Source of the DNA: JAPUME01 sp027294185
Lineage (GTDB): Bacteria; Acidobacteriota; Terriglobia; UBA7540; JAPUME01
Direction of reading: 5' to 3'
Length of the DNA stretch: 64,000 bases
Assembly: GCA_963555835.3 (NCBI GenBank)
Contig: CAUVWZ020000002.1
Location: 1,674,001 to 1,738,000, forward strand
The notes under the pieces were generated by a model. That model was not told where the DNA came from. It ran no database searches and worked only from the letters and a program-made list of their open reading frames with translations. Made by a program: the position numbers and the translations under genes. How positions within the stretch are numbered: the first letter of the stretch is position 1; every line of letters begins with the position of its first letter. Below are positions 9,099-17,248 of this stretch, piece after piece.

Positions 9099-9454
9099 GG
9101 GTGATGTAAAGGCGGGGCATTATTGTTGTGTAACCCTTAGTAGGTGAAATATGGCATCCGGGAGCATGTCATGTTGAGCGGAGCGAAGCATCTCGTTTCG
9201 AAATCGGGCCTTGAAGGGCGGGATTCTTCGCCCGCCGCGGCAGGCTCAGAATGACCCCACGCGCTAACCGTGTCACTTTCTTCGTTAATGCGACACTAGG
9301 CGTGCTGGATAACGAAACATAGATGCGGCGCATTCAGGCGCTGAGGGAAAACATAATTCCGCACACATCCCTGTAGAATGGGATGTATGCGCCACCCGCG
9401 AACTGAACGATGCCAAAGGCGTGCTAAGGCGAGCTGGCCCATTGCATCGCCTGG
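9099..9454. other. Intergenic region with a dispersed-repeat-like segment
   Basis: No gene is supported. Bases about 9168-9255 contain a segment of the form TGTTGAGCGGAGCGAAGCAT followed later by GATTCTTCGCCCGCC and CTCAGAATGAC. Its two ends are partly complementary, as in intergenic palindromic repeats common in this kind of genome. Confidence 0.5.
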
Positions 9455-10246
9455 TTATATGTCTGGCTCCAGAGCTTCGCGTTCCTTATCAGCCGATCGC
9501 GCAAGCGACGATAGCGGCCTAATTACCCCAGTGAATCGCATGGCGAATGCACTATTTTTATCGCCAAGCATACTGATAATTTGAGGGAGCGCCAAATAAA
9601 ATGACCTTTCCGCCAGGAGTTGTGAGCTTGTCCGCAAGACTGCGAGTTTGACCACGACCGGAACTACATTGCCATGCGCAGCGAGAATGCCGTCAAGTCG
9701 CTTGAAAACGTTATTAATCGCCCCGTCAAACAAGGAAAGGTATTTCTTCCATTCGTCAACCGAATATCGGTGCACTGCAACCGTTGAAAGCATATCCCAG
9801 ACATCTTCAAGACGCCCGGCTGAACTGTAATCAATATCGCGGAAATGACCAGGGTATAAGGCCATGTAACGCACTTTCCAGGCGTGCGGCACCAATCCGA
9901 TTTCAAGGAGTACCTGTTGCTGATATTCGATTGATAGTGCCTGGGCACCACCGGGCGATAACCTTGCGCGAACAATTGCGTGCCAGCTCTCATTATATTT
10001 TCGGATCAAATCCGGCGTAAGGTTGCGCGCGAATGCATGATTTGTGTGAGCTTCACTCTGATCGTCTTTACACAGGAGGGCGAGATTCGCCAATTCGTTA
10101 TTAGATGGATCGCCATCGATATGGTGGATTTCGGTTTTTCGCTTCGGCTCGCGGCAGACGCAACACGTACGGTCCGACGCAAAGAGCACCTTGGTGACGA
10201 GGTCTTCGGGGATTCGAATCCGTGTTTTTACCATCAGAGGTCGCAA
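9455..10246 (-). CDS. HNH-endonuclease-like protein
   Basis: 263 residues. Residues about 20-75 form an HNH/beta-beta-alpha-metal fold: a CxxC pair in RTCCVCREPKRKTEIHHIDG, the HH motif within it, the Asn of NNELANLALLC, and a second zinc ligand pair completed by C and H further on. The remaining 180 residues (about 95-263) are mostly helical and unrecognised. They may give substrate specificity or be a sensor. The codon and base composition is more AT-rich than its neighbours, the gene is solitary and it sits between repeat-bearing gaps. These are signs of transfer. It could be a homing or defence nuclease; the sequence alone does not decide. Confidence 0.72.
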   Translation of the reverse strand: MRPLMVKTRIRIPEDLVTKVLFASDRTCCVCREPKRKTEIHHIDGDPSNNELANLALLCKDDQSEAHTNHAFARNLTPDLIRKYNESWHAIVRARLSPGGAQALSIEYQQQVLLEIGLVPHAWKVRYMALYPGHFRDIDYSSAGRLEDVWDMLSTVAVHRYSVDEWKKYLSLFDGAINNVFKRLDGILAAHGNVVPVVVKLAVLRTSSQLLAERSFYLALPQIISMLGDKNSAFAMRFTGVIRPLSSLARSADKEREALEPDI

Positions 10247-10438
10247 TTAGAGTACATAACAATTCCTTGTATTATTCTGCGGAATGTTAGCATCTGCAAT
10301 TTACCAAGGCACGCAAAATCTTAGGCGCGATCCAATACGCGAAAGGTCGCTGACGCTCCGCGAAATCCCCGCACCGCCAACCCATGGCAGCCCGCGCAGG
10401 GGGGGTGCACCCTTAGATCGCTCTATCTCCAATCCCCG

Positions 10439-13400
10439 TCAACGCGCATCCTTCAGGTAGGTCAGCAGATCGGTCATCTGCTCGACTGTCATCTGCTTTT
10501 CGAGATCGTTCGGCATGGCGGAGAGCTGGCTGACGTACATTCGCCGGATATCTTTCCGCAGGATCACATCTTCCTCCCCTTCCTCGCGGCGCAGCGTGAT
10601 GGAGGTGGAAGTTTGCGCGCCGAGCACCCCGTCGAGCGTTCGGCCCGAGGCGGTCTCGACGACGTAGGTTTCGTAATTCTGCGTGATGGCGCGGTTGGGA
10701 ATCAGCACGTGAATCAGGATGATCTGCTGCGGCTGGCTGCGCACCGTACCCAGGTCGGGGCCGACCTCGATGCCCTCGCCGTCAAACGTATGGCACTTGG
10801 CGCAGATTTCCTTGAAGACCTCGCGGCCGCGCGCGACGTCGCCCTGCTCCTCAGCCGCCTCCTCGTAGCGTTCGAGCACCTGCTCGCGCTCTCCGGTCCC
10901 CGATTCGAGCACACGGCGGGCCGCCGCGCGTATCTCCTCGTCGCGGTACATGATCAGGCGATTCCTATGGCGAAAGGCGAGAGTCCAAGACTGCACGCTT
11001 CCGTCCTGTAATGCCGCCACCAACAGACGCGCCATGGCCGGGTCCCGCACCATGGCGTTGGCCGCCTCCCATCGCACCGGAGTGGTCATCGACCGCCACT
11101 TGCTGAGGAAGAACTTCCCGGTCTCCTCACCCTCGATTCTTCCCAGCGCCTCCGCCGCGGCCTGTTGTACCGGCTCCGGTTCGCTGGGCGTGACCAGTTT
11201 TTTCAAATCAGCGGCCCAAGGTTCCGGGCCCGCCAGGGTGAGCAGCCGAATCGCGTCGGCCCGGCGACCCGGGTCTTCCGATGCGGTCGCGGAAATATTC
11301 GCTGCGCGGCTCAAGGATTGGGTCAACTGCGCCCCCTCAGGGAGCCCGGTAACTGCCAGCAAGCCGAGCGAAGCCTGCCGCACCTCGGCCTCATCAGCCT
11401 CGGCAAGTCTCAGGAGGCGGGCCTTCTGTGCGGCGTCCAGAGGGTCGGAATCCTCGCCCCTTCTCCCCAATCCCTGCGCAAGTCCCTCGAGAGTAGCCGC
11501 GCGCCACCATGCGGAACGCTCCCCCCTCGCGGCTACCACGGTCCCCAGCACCTGCCCGATTTCGGGCCCCTTCTGCCTGGCGCCGATGACCAGCGCGATT
11601 TGCCGCAGGAAGTCCCTGCGCCCCTCGCTTTCATGGCTCAGCACTCCACTACGCGCCGACACCGCACGGCGGAACAACCGCACCGCCTCATCCGAGGAGG
11701 CGCTCAATGCCGCCGCCTGCATCCACTTGTCTTCGAGATTTTCAAAAAGCAGCCGGTCGCGTACACGCCGGGCCGAGGCCGTATTCAAGAATCCAAGAGT
11801 TGAAAGAAGCTGGAATCGAACCCGAGGGTCGGGGTCATTCGCCATGCCGAGGAGCTTCGCGGCTAATCGAGGTGAATCCGACAGGCGCGACTCGGCCAGG
11901 ATGATGCCGTTTTCGCGTACTCCGGGTTCGGCATCTTCCAATGCGCGTCCGATATGGGCGGTTTCGAGTTTCTCCAATCCCTCCAGGGTCCAAAGGGCAT
12001 GCAGGCGGGCGACTCCCGAGGGGCTATCGTTCAGAAGCCGCTCCACCTCGGGCGCGACACCCGCCGCTTTGCGTTCCACCAGCAACCGCTGCGCCGTCCG
12101 CCGCCACCAGATATTCGAATTTTCCAGATGCTCGACCAGCTCGGCATCCGAGGCCGCACCCAGGCTGATTCCCTTCGCCAAGGGCAAGGGCGCGCCTGAG
12201 TCGGGGACGATTCTATAAATCCGCCCCCGATCACTCCCGTGGTAGAGCTCCTGCGTATGCTGGTGGTCGTGGCCATGGTATTCCGAGGACATCCACTCGG
12301 GGTGCTCGATGATGGGCCGGTAGTAGTCAATCATATAGAGCGCCCCGTCGGGTCCGACCGTGAAGTTCACCGGGCGGAACCAGGCATCGCTTGCCGCCAG
12401 GAACTCCTTGCCGTCGTAGGCGCGCCGGGCTGTGAAGGTCGACCCGGTCGGCTCCACCACGTCGCGGTGAACCAGGTTGTGCGCCGGCTCGGCTACGAGC
12501 ACCATTCCATGAAAGCGGGCCGGAAAGGCTCCTCCAAGATAAACCGTCAACCCGCAGGCCGAGGTAATCTGGCCGATATTCGACAGCCGGGCAAAGCGCG
12601 GCCTTTGCGTAATGGGATAGACCAGGGCGGCCCTCTCATGGTCGGAGATGCTTTCCATCGCCGAGCGCAACGGCAGGTCGGGATTGCGGTCGAGGTAGCG
12701 GGCGGCGATCACCTCATGCCGGATGTGGTCGGCGTTGTTCACCGTCAGATGATGTCCCCACTCGTCGAAGTCGTGGCCGAACTGCGAGCTTCCCGAAAGC
12801 AGCTCCAACTCATGAGAATCCGGCTTGAAGCGGAGGCCGTGGCCGTTGGCATCGAGCGGAGCCGAGTCGGGCCGGTCGGCAAATCGAATGTCGGTCCGCG
12901 TCTCGCCGAATTTGTCTTTGAAGATCACCGGCACGGTTGCCCGCTCGTTCGCGAGATAAATCCAATTGTCCAGCCCGTAGACGAGTCCGTTGACGATGTG
13001 CTGCGGGTTGTTCAGAGGGAAGCCGGTCAGTACGGCGCGGCGCACATCGGCGCGGCCATCGCCGTTGGTATCCTCGAAATACCAAACGGTGGGAGCGTCG
13101 GTGACCAGAATCCCCTGCTTCCATCGCATCACGCCGGTGGGCATTACCAGTCGGTCGGCGAAGACGGTGCTGCGGTCGGGACGACCGTCGCCCGTGGTGT
13201 CCTCGAGCAACTTCACACGGCCAAGCTTACCTTCCGGGTCGAGCGGGTAGCCGGAGTTTTCGACCACCCAGATGCGGCCCTCTTCGTCGAACGCCATCGC
13301 CACCGGGTCCACGACGTCCGGCTCGGCGACGAAGACCTCTGCACGAAAGCCGTCCTGAATGCGAAAGGTCGCAAGCGACTCTTCGGGACTGTAGGGCGGC

Positions 13401-13462
13401 TCCGACCGCCCGCAGGCGGATACACATACCGCAAAAACAAGAAGGCTGATCTTCCATCTCAT
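10439..13462 (-). CDS. Lipoprotein with dehydrogenase beta-propeller, HEAT repeats and C-terminal cytochrome c
   Basis: A 1007-residue envelope protein. The N-terminus is a lipoprotein signal (hydrophobic stretch ending in VSACGRS, lipobox Cys about residue 17). Residues about 30-420 resemble the membrane-bound dehydrogenase/sorbosone-type propeller (DEEGRIWVVENSGYPLDPEG; GPDGALYMIDYYRPI). Residues about 440-860 are HEAT-like helical repeats. A heme c site, EICAKCHTFDGEG, lies about residue 897. The last 90 residues match the planctomycete-type heme-binding domain (NRAITQNYETYVVETASG). Such proteins are abundant in Planctomycetes and Acidobacteria; electrons from a sugar or alcohol presumably pass to the attached heme. 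The substrate is unknown. It is not in an operon. Confidence 0.88.
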   Translation of the reverse strand: MRWKISLLVFAVCVSACGRSEPPYSPEESLATFRIQDGFRAEVFVAEPDVVDPVAMAFDEEGRIWVVENSGYPLDPEGKLGRVKLLEDTTGDGRPDRSTVFADRLVMPTGVMRWKQGILVTDAPTVWYFEDTNGDGRADVRRAVLTGFPLNNPQHIVNGLVYGLDNWIYLANERATVPVIFKDKFGETRTDIRFADRPDSAPLDANGHGLRFKPDSHELELLSGSSQFGHDFDEWGHHLTVNNADHIRHEVIAARYLDRNPDLPLRSAMESISDHERAALVYPITQRPRFARLSNIGQITSACGLTVYLGGAFPARFHGMVLVAEPAHNLVHRDVVEPTGSTFTARRAYDGKEFLAASDAWFRPVNFTVGPDGALYMIDYYRPIIEHPEWMSSEYHGHDHQHTQELYHGSDRGRIYRIVPDSGAPLPLAKGISLGAASDAELVEHLENSNIWWRRTAQRLLVERKAAGVAPEVERLLNDSPSGVARLHALWTLEGLEKLETAHIGRALEDAEPGVRENGIILAESRLSDSPRLAAKLLGMANDPDPRVRFQLLSTLGFLNTASARRVRDRLLFENLEDKWMQAAALSASSDEAVRLFRRAVSARSGVLSHESEGRRDFLRQIALVIGARQKGPEIGQVLGTVVAARGERSAWWRAATLEGLAQGLGRRGEDSDPLDAAQKARLLRLAEADEAEVRQASLGLLAVTGLPEGAQLTQSLSRAANISATASEDPGRRADAIRLLTLAGPEPWAADLKKLVTPSEPEPVQQAAAEALGRIEGEETGKFFLSKWRSMTTPVRWEAANAMVRDPAMARLLVAALQDGSVQSWTLAFRHRNRLIMYRDEEIRAAARRVLESGTGEREQVLERYEEAAEEQGDVARGREVFKEICAKCHTFDGEGIEVGPDLGTVRSQPQQIILIHVLIPNRAITQNYETYVVETASGRTLDGVLGAQTSTSITLRREEGEEDVILRKDIRRMYVSQLSAMPNDLEKQMTVEQMTDLLTYLKDAR

Positions 13463-13769
13463 AGAGAACGCTCCCCTGACGTATCGTCGACCCCTGTACC
13501 TGGTGAAAGGTGCATTTTAGCCACCCCGCTCGTCTTTCGCAACGCGAGTGCCCCCCCTACGCCAAAGCTTCGGAGGGCAGGCCCTCTCTGTGGCCTCACC
13601 TTGTGTTACCCCCACCCTTGGCTGGGCAAGCGTAGGGCACCCACTCCTGCGCCGGGGCTTCGGAGAGCAGGCCCTCTAATGTGGCCCGCCTTTCCCTCCC
13701 TATATCCATCTGCTAAGATAGTTACGATAGGTAAATCTTCTTCAGGGCAGTTGTCTGGAACCGCAACTT
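13463..13769. other. Intergenic region with REP-like repeats
   Basis: Two imperfect copies of a segment containing CTTCGGAGRGCAGGCCCTCT occur at about 13567-13590 and 13655-13680. They flank a CCCACCCTTGGCTGGGCAAG segment and are framed by GTGCCC and GGGCAC ends, so the whole can fold. This resembles the REP elements around 25922-27264. No gene is supported; the leuC promoter is not obvious. Confidence 0.5.
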
Positions 13770-15215
13770 ATGGCCGCCAAGACCCTGTTTGAAAAAATCT
13801 GGGAGTCGCACGTCGTCCACGAAGAAACGGGGCGGCCCGTGCTGCTCTATATCGACCTGCACCTGGTGCATGAGGTCACATCGCCCCAGGCCTTCGAGGG
13901 CCTGCGTCTTGCGCGCCGCAAGGTGCGGCGGAGGGATCTGACCTTCGCAACGCTCGACCACAACATCCCCACCACAGACCGCTTGCTTCCCATCGTGGAT
14001 GCGATCTCACGGCGGCAGGTCGACTATCTCGCTGAAAACTGCAAGGAGTTCGGCGTGCCCTTGTTCGACCTGGCCAGTCCCGACCAGGGCATCGTCCACA
14101 TCATCGGCCCCGAGCTCGGCCTGACGCAGCCGGGCAAGACCATTGTCTGTGGCGACTCTCACACCTCGACGCACGGCGCCTTCGGCGCGCTCGCCATCGG
14201 CATCGGCACGAGCGAAGTGGAGCACGTCCTGGCGACGCAATGCCTCTGGCAGTCGCTACCAAAAACATTCGAAATTCGCATCGAAGGCAAGCGCGCTGCG
14301 GGCGTGACCGCCAAAGACATTATCCTCGGCATCATCGGACGCATCGGTATCGGGGGCGCAACCGGCACGGTAATCGAATATCGCGGGGCGGCCATCGAGG
14401 CCCTGACCATGGAAGAGCGCATGACGGTCTGCAATATGTCGATCGAGGCCGGAGCGCGCGCGGGCATGATCGGGCCTGACGAAACCACGCTCAAATATCT
14501 CGAAGGACGCAAGCATGCGCCCAAGGGGAAAGATTTTGATAAGGCAATGGAGCGGTGGCTTGCGCTCGGCACCGACGAGGACGCAACCTTCGACAGGCAA
14601 CTCCTCGTCGACGCTTCCGCGCTTGCCCCGCAGGTCACCTGGGGAACGAATCCCGGCATGGTGACCGACGTGACGGCGCGCGTGCCCGACCCGGCGTCTT
14701 TCTCTGACCCCGTGGAGGCCAGCTCCGCCGAGAGCGCGCTCGAATACATGGACCTCAAGCCGGGCACCGCGATTGCCGACATCCCGGTGGACCGTGTCTT
14801 TATCGGCTCCTGCACGAACTCGCGCCTGGAGGACCTGCGCGCCGCGGCCGCTGTTGTCGCCGTGCGCGGCAAGAAAGTTTCAAAGCGGGTTCACGCCATG
14901 GTGGTCCCCGGCTCGCAGCAAGTCAAAAAAGAAGCGGAGGCTTTAGGGCTCGACCGCATCTTCACCGAGGCCGGATTCGAATGGCGGGATTCGGGTTGCA
15001 GCATGTGCCTGGGAATGAACCCGGACATCCTGCAACCGGGCGAACGCTGCGCCAGCACCTCAAACCGCAACTTCGAAGGCCGCCAGGGCAAAGGCAGCCG
15101 TACCCATCTGGTCAGCCCCATCATGGCCGCTGCGGCTGCTCTCGAAGGACATTTCGTCGACATACGGCAGTGGGACCTGCCCCCGGAAGCCGTCGAGCAG
15201 GGTCGAAGGGATTAA
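13770..15215 (+). CDS. leuC: 3-isopropylmalate dehydratase large subunit
   Basis: Catalytic subunit of isopropylmalate isomerase in leucine synthesis; converts 2- to 3-isopropylmalate through a 4Fe-4S cluster. It has 481 residues, the usual length. The aconitase-family landmarks are HLVHEVTSPQAFEGL near the start, VCGDSHTSTHGAFG (about 127), the cluster cysteine in FIGSCTNSR (about 346) and the paired cysteines in SGCSMCLGMNP (about 408). The next gene is leuD, 26 bases away, giving the two-gene leuCD unit. Other leucine genes are not in the window. A homoaconitase or citramalate-type isomerase would look similar, but the pairing and length fit leuCD. Confidence 0.94.
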   Translation: MAAKTLFEKIWESHVVHEETGRPVLLYIDLHLVHEVTSPQAFEGLRLARRKVRRRDLTFATLDHNIPTTDRLLPIVDAISRRQVDYLAENCKEFGVPLFDLASPDQGIVHIIGPELGLTQPGKTIVCGDSHTSTHGAFGALAIGIGTSEVEHVLATQCLWQSLPKTFEIRIEGKRAAGVTAKDIILGIIGRIGIGGATGTVIEYRGAAIEALTMEERMTVCNMSIEAGARAGMIGPDETTLKYLEGRKHAPKGKDFDKAMERWLALGTDEDATFDRQLLVDASALAPQVTWGTNPGMVTDVTARVPDPASFSDPVEASSAESALEYMDLKPGTAIADIPVDRVFIGSCTNSRLEDLRAAAAVVAVRGKKVSKRVHAMVVPGSQQVKKEAEALGLDRIFTEAGFEWRDSGCSMCLGMNPDILQPGERCASTSNRNFEGRQGKGSRTHLVSPIMAAAAALEGHFVDIRQWDLPPEAVEQGRRD

Positions 15216-15241
15216 GGGAACCCGGTGATTCGAGTAATTCG

Positions 15242-15826
15242 ATGAAGGCATTCGAAACATTTAGGGGACGGGTCGCGCCGCTCGACCGGGCGAACGTCGA
15301 TACCGACCAGATCATCCCCAAGCAGTTTCTCAAGTCCATCACCCGCTCGGGACTCGGCAAGGGACTGTTCTTCGACTGGCGTCTGCGGCCTGACGGGACG
15401 GAGAACCCGGACTTCTCGCTCAACCAGCCGCGCTACCGCGGAGCGTCCGTTCTGGTCGCACGGCAGAACTTCGGCTGCGGCAGCTCGCGCGAACATGCGC
15501 CGTGGGCCTTGATGGACATCGGCTTCCGCGCCCTGGTCGCGCCGTCGTTCGCCGACATCTTTTACAACAACTGCTTCAAGAACGGCCTGCTGCCGGTCGC
15601 CCTTGACGAGAGCGCCGTCGATGAGATTTTCAAGAAGGTCCAGGCAGAGGAAGGTTTTCAGTTGACGGTGAACCTCGGAAATCAGACGCTCACCGACGGC
15701 ACGGGCGGCACATGGAAATTCCAGATCGACCCCTTCCGCAAGAAGTGTCTCGTCGAAGGGCTCGACGACATCTCCCTCACCCTCCAGCAGGAAGAGAAGA
15801 TCACCGCCTACGAAGCCCGCCGGTAG
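15242..15826 (+). CDS. leuD: 3-isopropylmalate dehydratase small subunit
   Basis: Swivel-domain partner of LeuC, 194 residues. It begins MKAFETFRGRVAPLDRANVD, and the family motif NFGCGSSREHAPWAL is at about residue 76. The ATG at 15242 is chosen because the protein aligns from there; the longer in-frame extension overlaps leuC and reads as non-coding sequence. Length is close to the usual 190-205. Confidence 0.94.
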   Translation: MKAFETFRGRVAPLDRANVDTDQIIPKQFLKSITRSGLGKGLFFDWRLRPDGTENPDFSLNQPRYRGASVLVARQNFGCGSSREHAPWALMDIGFRALVAPSFADIFYNNCFKNGLLPVALDESAVDEIFKKVQAEEGFQLTVNLGNQTLTDGTGGTWKFQIDPFRKKCLVEGLDDISLTLQQEEKITAYEARR

Positions 15827-15841
15827 GCAGGTCCGATTCCC

Positions 15842-16165
15842 TTAAAGTTTGTCGATTTTGGCGGCGAGGATGAAGTCGCTTTCGGTCAGGCCGTCGATCT
15901 TGTGTGTCCAGGTCTTGATGCCGACCTTGCCCCAGGCGAGAAAGATATCCGGGTGGTGGCCCTGCTGCTCGGCCAGCTCACCGACTTTGTTGGTGAAGGC
16001 GAGAGCCTGTAGGAAGTCGGGGAAGGTGAAGGTCTTTTCAATGTGATGTTCATCCGTCACGACCCAACCTGTCACCTGATTCGCCAACGCCTTCAGTTCC
16101 TCGCCCTTGAGCGGGGGAACGCCTCCCCGGCAGGGTACACAGGTTTTGCTTGCCAGTTCCGACAT
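15842..16165 (-). CDS. Pterin-4a-carbinolamine dehydratase
   Basis: Small enzyme (107 residues) that dehydrates 4a-hydroxytetrahydropterin during pterin recycling. The family active-site block is present as EQQGHHPDIFLAWGKVGIKTW (shortened here: HHPD at about residue 70), and the length is typical. ATG at 16165 is preferred over a GTG three codons upstream because GAGGAGG (complement of 16174-16180) is correctly spaced only for the ATG. No aromatic amino acid hydroxylase is adjacent, so its pterin partner is unknown. It converges on leuD with a 15-base gap. Confidence 0.9.
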   Translation of the reverse strand: MSELASKTCVPCRGGVPPLKGEELKALANQVTGWVVTDEHHIEKTFTFPDFLQALAFTNKVGELAEQQGHHPDIFLAWGKVGIKTWTHKIDGLTESDFILAAKIDKL

Positions 16166-16328
16166 TGCGGACACCTCCTCGCGGGCGCGTTTCTAGCTTA
16201 GGGTTGTTTGCGGAACGCTGAGGCCCGGAAACTACAGTCTATACCTTTTGACGCAGCAGGGGGGCGTTTGATGTCAAGCGATTGTCGGTTTTCGGCGATT
16301 GTACCTACAATGGAACGTGAATGCACTC

Positions 16329-16355
16329 GATGAATGGATGAATGGATGAATGGAT
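16329..16355. repeat. 8-bp tandem repeat, 3.4 copies
   Basis: GATGAATG is repeated head to tail three times plus a partial copy, ending just before the Shine-Dalgarno of the ABM-fold gene. Copy number change here would alter the leader length but not the coding frame. Confidence 0.85.
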
Positions 16356-16368
16356 AGGAGGAAATCCA

Positions 16369-16698
16369 ATGATAGTGGTCTGCAACCGCATTCCGGTGGC
16401 GAAGGGGCACGAGAAGGAATTTGAAGACTTGTTTCTCAGCCGCAATCCGGCTGACGCCAAGCATCCCCTCACGGCGCAGCCGGGCTTTATTCGTAATGAT
16501 TTACTACGCCCCTCGGGGGAAGAACCCTACGTGGTGCTGACTTACTGGGAGTCGCGGGAAAACTTTGAGGCCTGGACCAACAGCGAATCGTTCAAGGAAG
16601 CCCACTCGGGCCGCTCCCGGACGGAAATCTTCGCCGGACGGCCCAATTTGGAGGTCCATGAGGTTATACGGACCCTCGCCCAGCCGACAGGGTCCTGA
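16369..16698 (+). CDS. Antibiotic biosynthesis monooxygenase (ABM) fold protein, possible heme-degrading type
   Basis: A 109-residue ferredoxin-like alpha/beta barrel protein. It starts MIVVCNRIPVAKGHEKEFED and contains PGFIRNDLLRPSGEEPYVVL and WESRENFEAW, the usual ABM core. The same fold includes quinone monooxygenases and the IsdG/HmoA heme oxygenases. The motif and Asn placement early in the chain (NRIPVAKG) favour the HmoA-like group, but this is only suggestive. The ATG at 16369 follows AGGAGGAAAT (16357-16366). It is a single gene. Confidence 0.75.
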   Translation: MIVVCNRIPVAKGHEKEFEDLFLSRNPADAKHPLTAQPGFIRNDLLRPSGEEPYVVLTYWESRENFEAWTNSESFKEAHSGRSRTEIFAGRPNLEVHEVIRTLAQPTGS

Positions 16699-16938
16699 CC
16701 GGAAGCCTCCCTGGGCCACGAAGGGGGCTCACAATCCCAATATGGTCCCTTGATTCTGCGTTGGCGCAGGCAACTCCGGACCAAAGAATTGGTGATGATA
16801 TACTTGACGCAGATAGGACGGTTAACACACTTTAACTTGACAAGGCAAACAAAGTTGGCTTAGGAATAGGTTGGTCTGTGCGTTTTTTGGGGAAACATTT
16901 CAAGCCTTTAGTGAATCAAACCGATATAACAGATTTTG

Positions 16939-17025
16939 CGGAGGGTGGGGGATTTGAACCCCCAAGTGCCATGCCGACACGGCGGATTATAAATCCGCTC
17001 CCTTACCTATTAGGGGTAACCCTCC
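16939..17025 (-). tRNA. Class II tRNA with UAU anticodon (Ser/Tyr-like body)
   Basis: Read on the minus strand, 87 nt fold into a cloverleaf. The acceptor is GGAGGGT/ACCCTCC, positions 8-9 are TA, and the D stem is CCC/GGG with GG in its loop. The anticodon stem GCGGA/TCCGC closes a 7-base loop TTTATAA, giving anticodon TAT. A long variable arm GTGTC/GGCAC and a canonical T arm GGGGG-TTCAAAT-CCCCC follow. Position 73 is G and CCA is not encoded. The long variable arm belongs to Ser, Leu or Tyr tRNAs, and the body and G73 look serine- or tyrosine-like, yet the anticodon would read AUA (Ile). C at -1 can pair with G73. Confidence 0.72.
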
Positions 17026-17032
17026 GTAAAGG

Positions 17033-17106
17033 GGTGCTCGTCCGGTTCTCTCCGGATCTTCTCAGTCACCAACCGAGCGGTCTAGGAGTCATAACCTACG
17101 AGCACC
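17033..17106 (-). tRNA. tRNA-like gene, GGU (Thr) anticodon, lacking canonical D and T loops
   Basis: On the minus strand the acceptor GTGCTCG/CGAGCAC is extended by a G(-1):C73 pair. Positions 8-9 are TA and the D stem is GGTT/GACC with loop ATGACTCCTA. The anticodon arm CTCGG-TTGGTGA-CTGAG gives GGT. A 4-base variable region precedes the stem TCCGG/CCGGA with a 6-base loop AGAGAA. The D loop has no GG pair and the T loop has no TTC, so the normal elbow contacts are lost on both sides. No CCA is encoded. The plus-strand reading fails U33. It may be a degraded gene or a specialised tRNA-like RNA. Confidence 0.5.
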
Positions 17107-17111
17107 ACAAC

Positions 17112-17188
17112 GGAGCCCCCGGTGGGAATCGAACCCACGTCTCTGAATTTGCGAGTCCAGCGGCTGGGCCAGTCGCCCTCGGGGGCTC
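17112..17188 (-). tRNA. tRNA-like gene with 8-base anticodon loop (identity unclear)
   Basis: On the minus strand the arms are acceptor GCCCCCG/CGGGGGC, which extends to 9 pairs as GAGCCCCCG/CGGGGGCTC; D stem GGC/GCC with GG in the loop; and a perfect T arm GTGGG-TTCGATT-CCCAC. The anticodon stem is CTGGA/TTCAG, but its loop is CTCGCAAA, one base longer than normal. After U33 the triplet is CGC (Ala) and the overlapping triplets are TCG and GCA. U at 73 and GCA hint at Cys; CTCGAAA with one inserted C hints at Ser. It is first in the array, 5 bases before the next gene. Confidence 0.6.
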
Positions 17189-17248
17189 AAGTTTTATTGA
17201 TACACTTCGAGCGTTGCTTATCTCAGTGAATATATTTTCGTCGAGGTA

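Noticed and set aside
10950..12218. Plus-strand frame of 422 codons, Ser/Arg-rich
   Set aside because: Low-complexity shadow of the HEAT-repeat region on the other strand.
12239..13792. Long plus-strand open frame (517 codons) opposite the dehydrogenase lipoprotein
   Set aside because: It is the complement of a gene with clear domains, and its translation lacks any fold or motif; GC-rich DNA often leaves such open antisense frames.
16298..16368. The repeat before the ABM gene as a phase-variation switch
   Set aside because: It lies upstream of the ribosome site, so copy number does not change the reading frame.
17033..17106. Plus-strand tRNA reading of the middle tRNA-like unit
   Set aside because: Position 33 would be C, the D and T arms fit poorly, and positions 8-9 are missing; the minus-strand fold is better.
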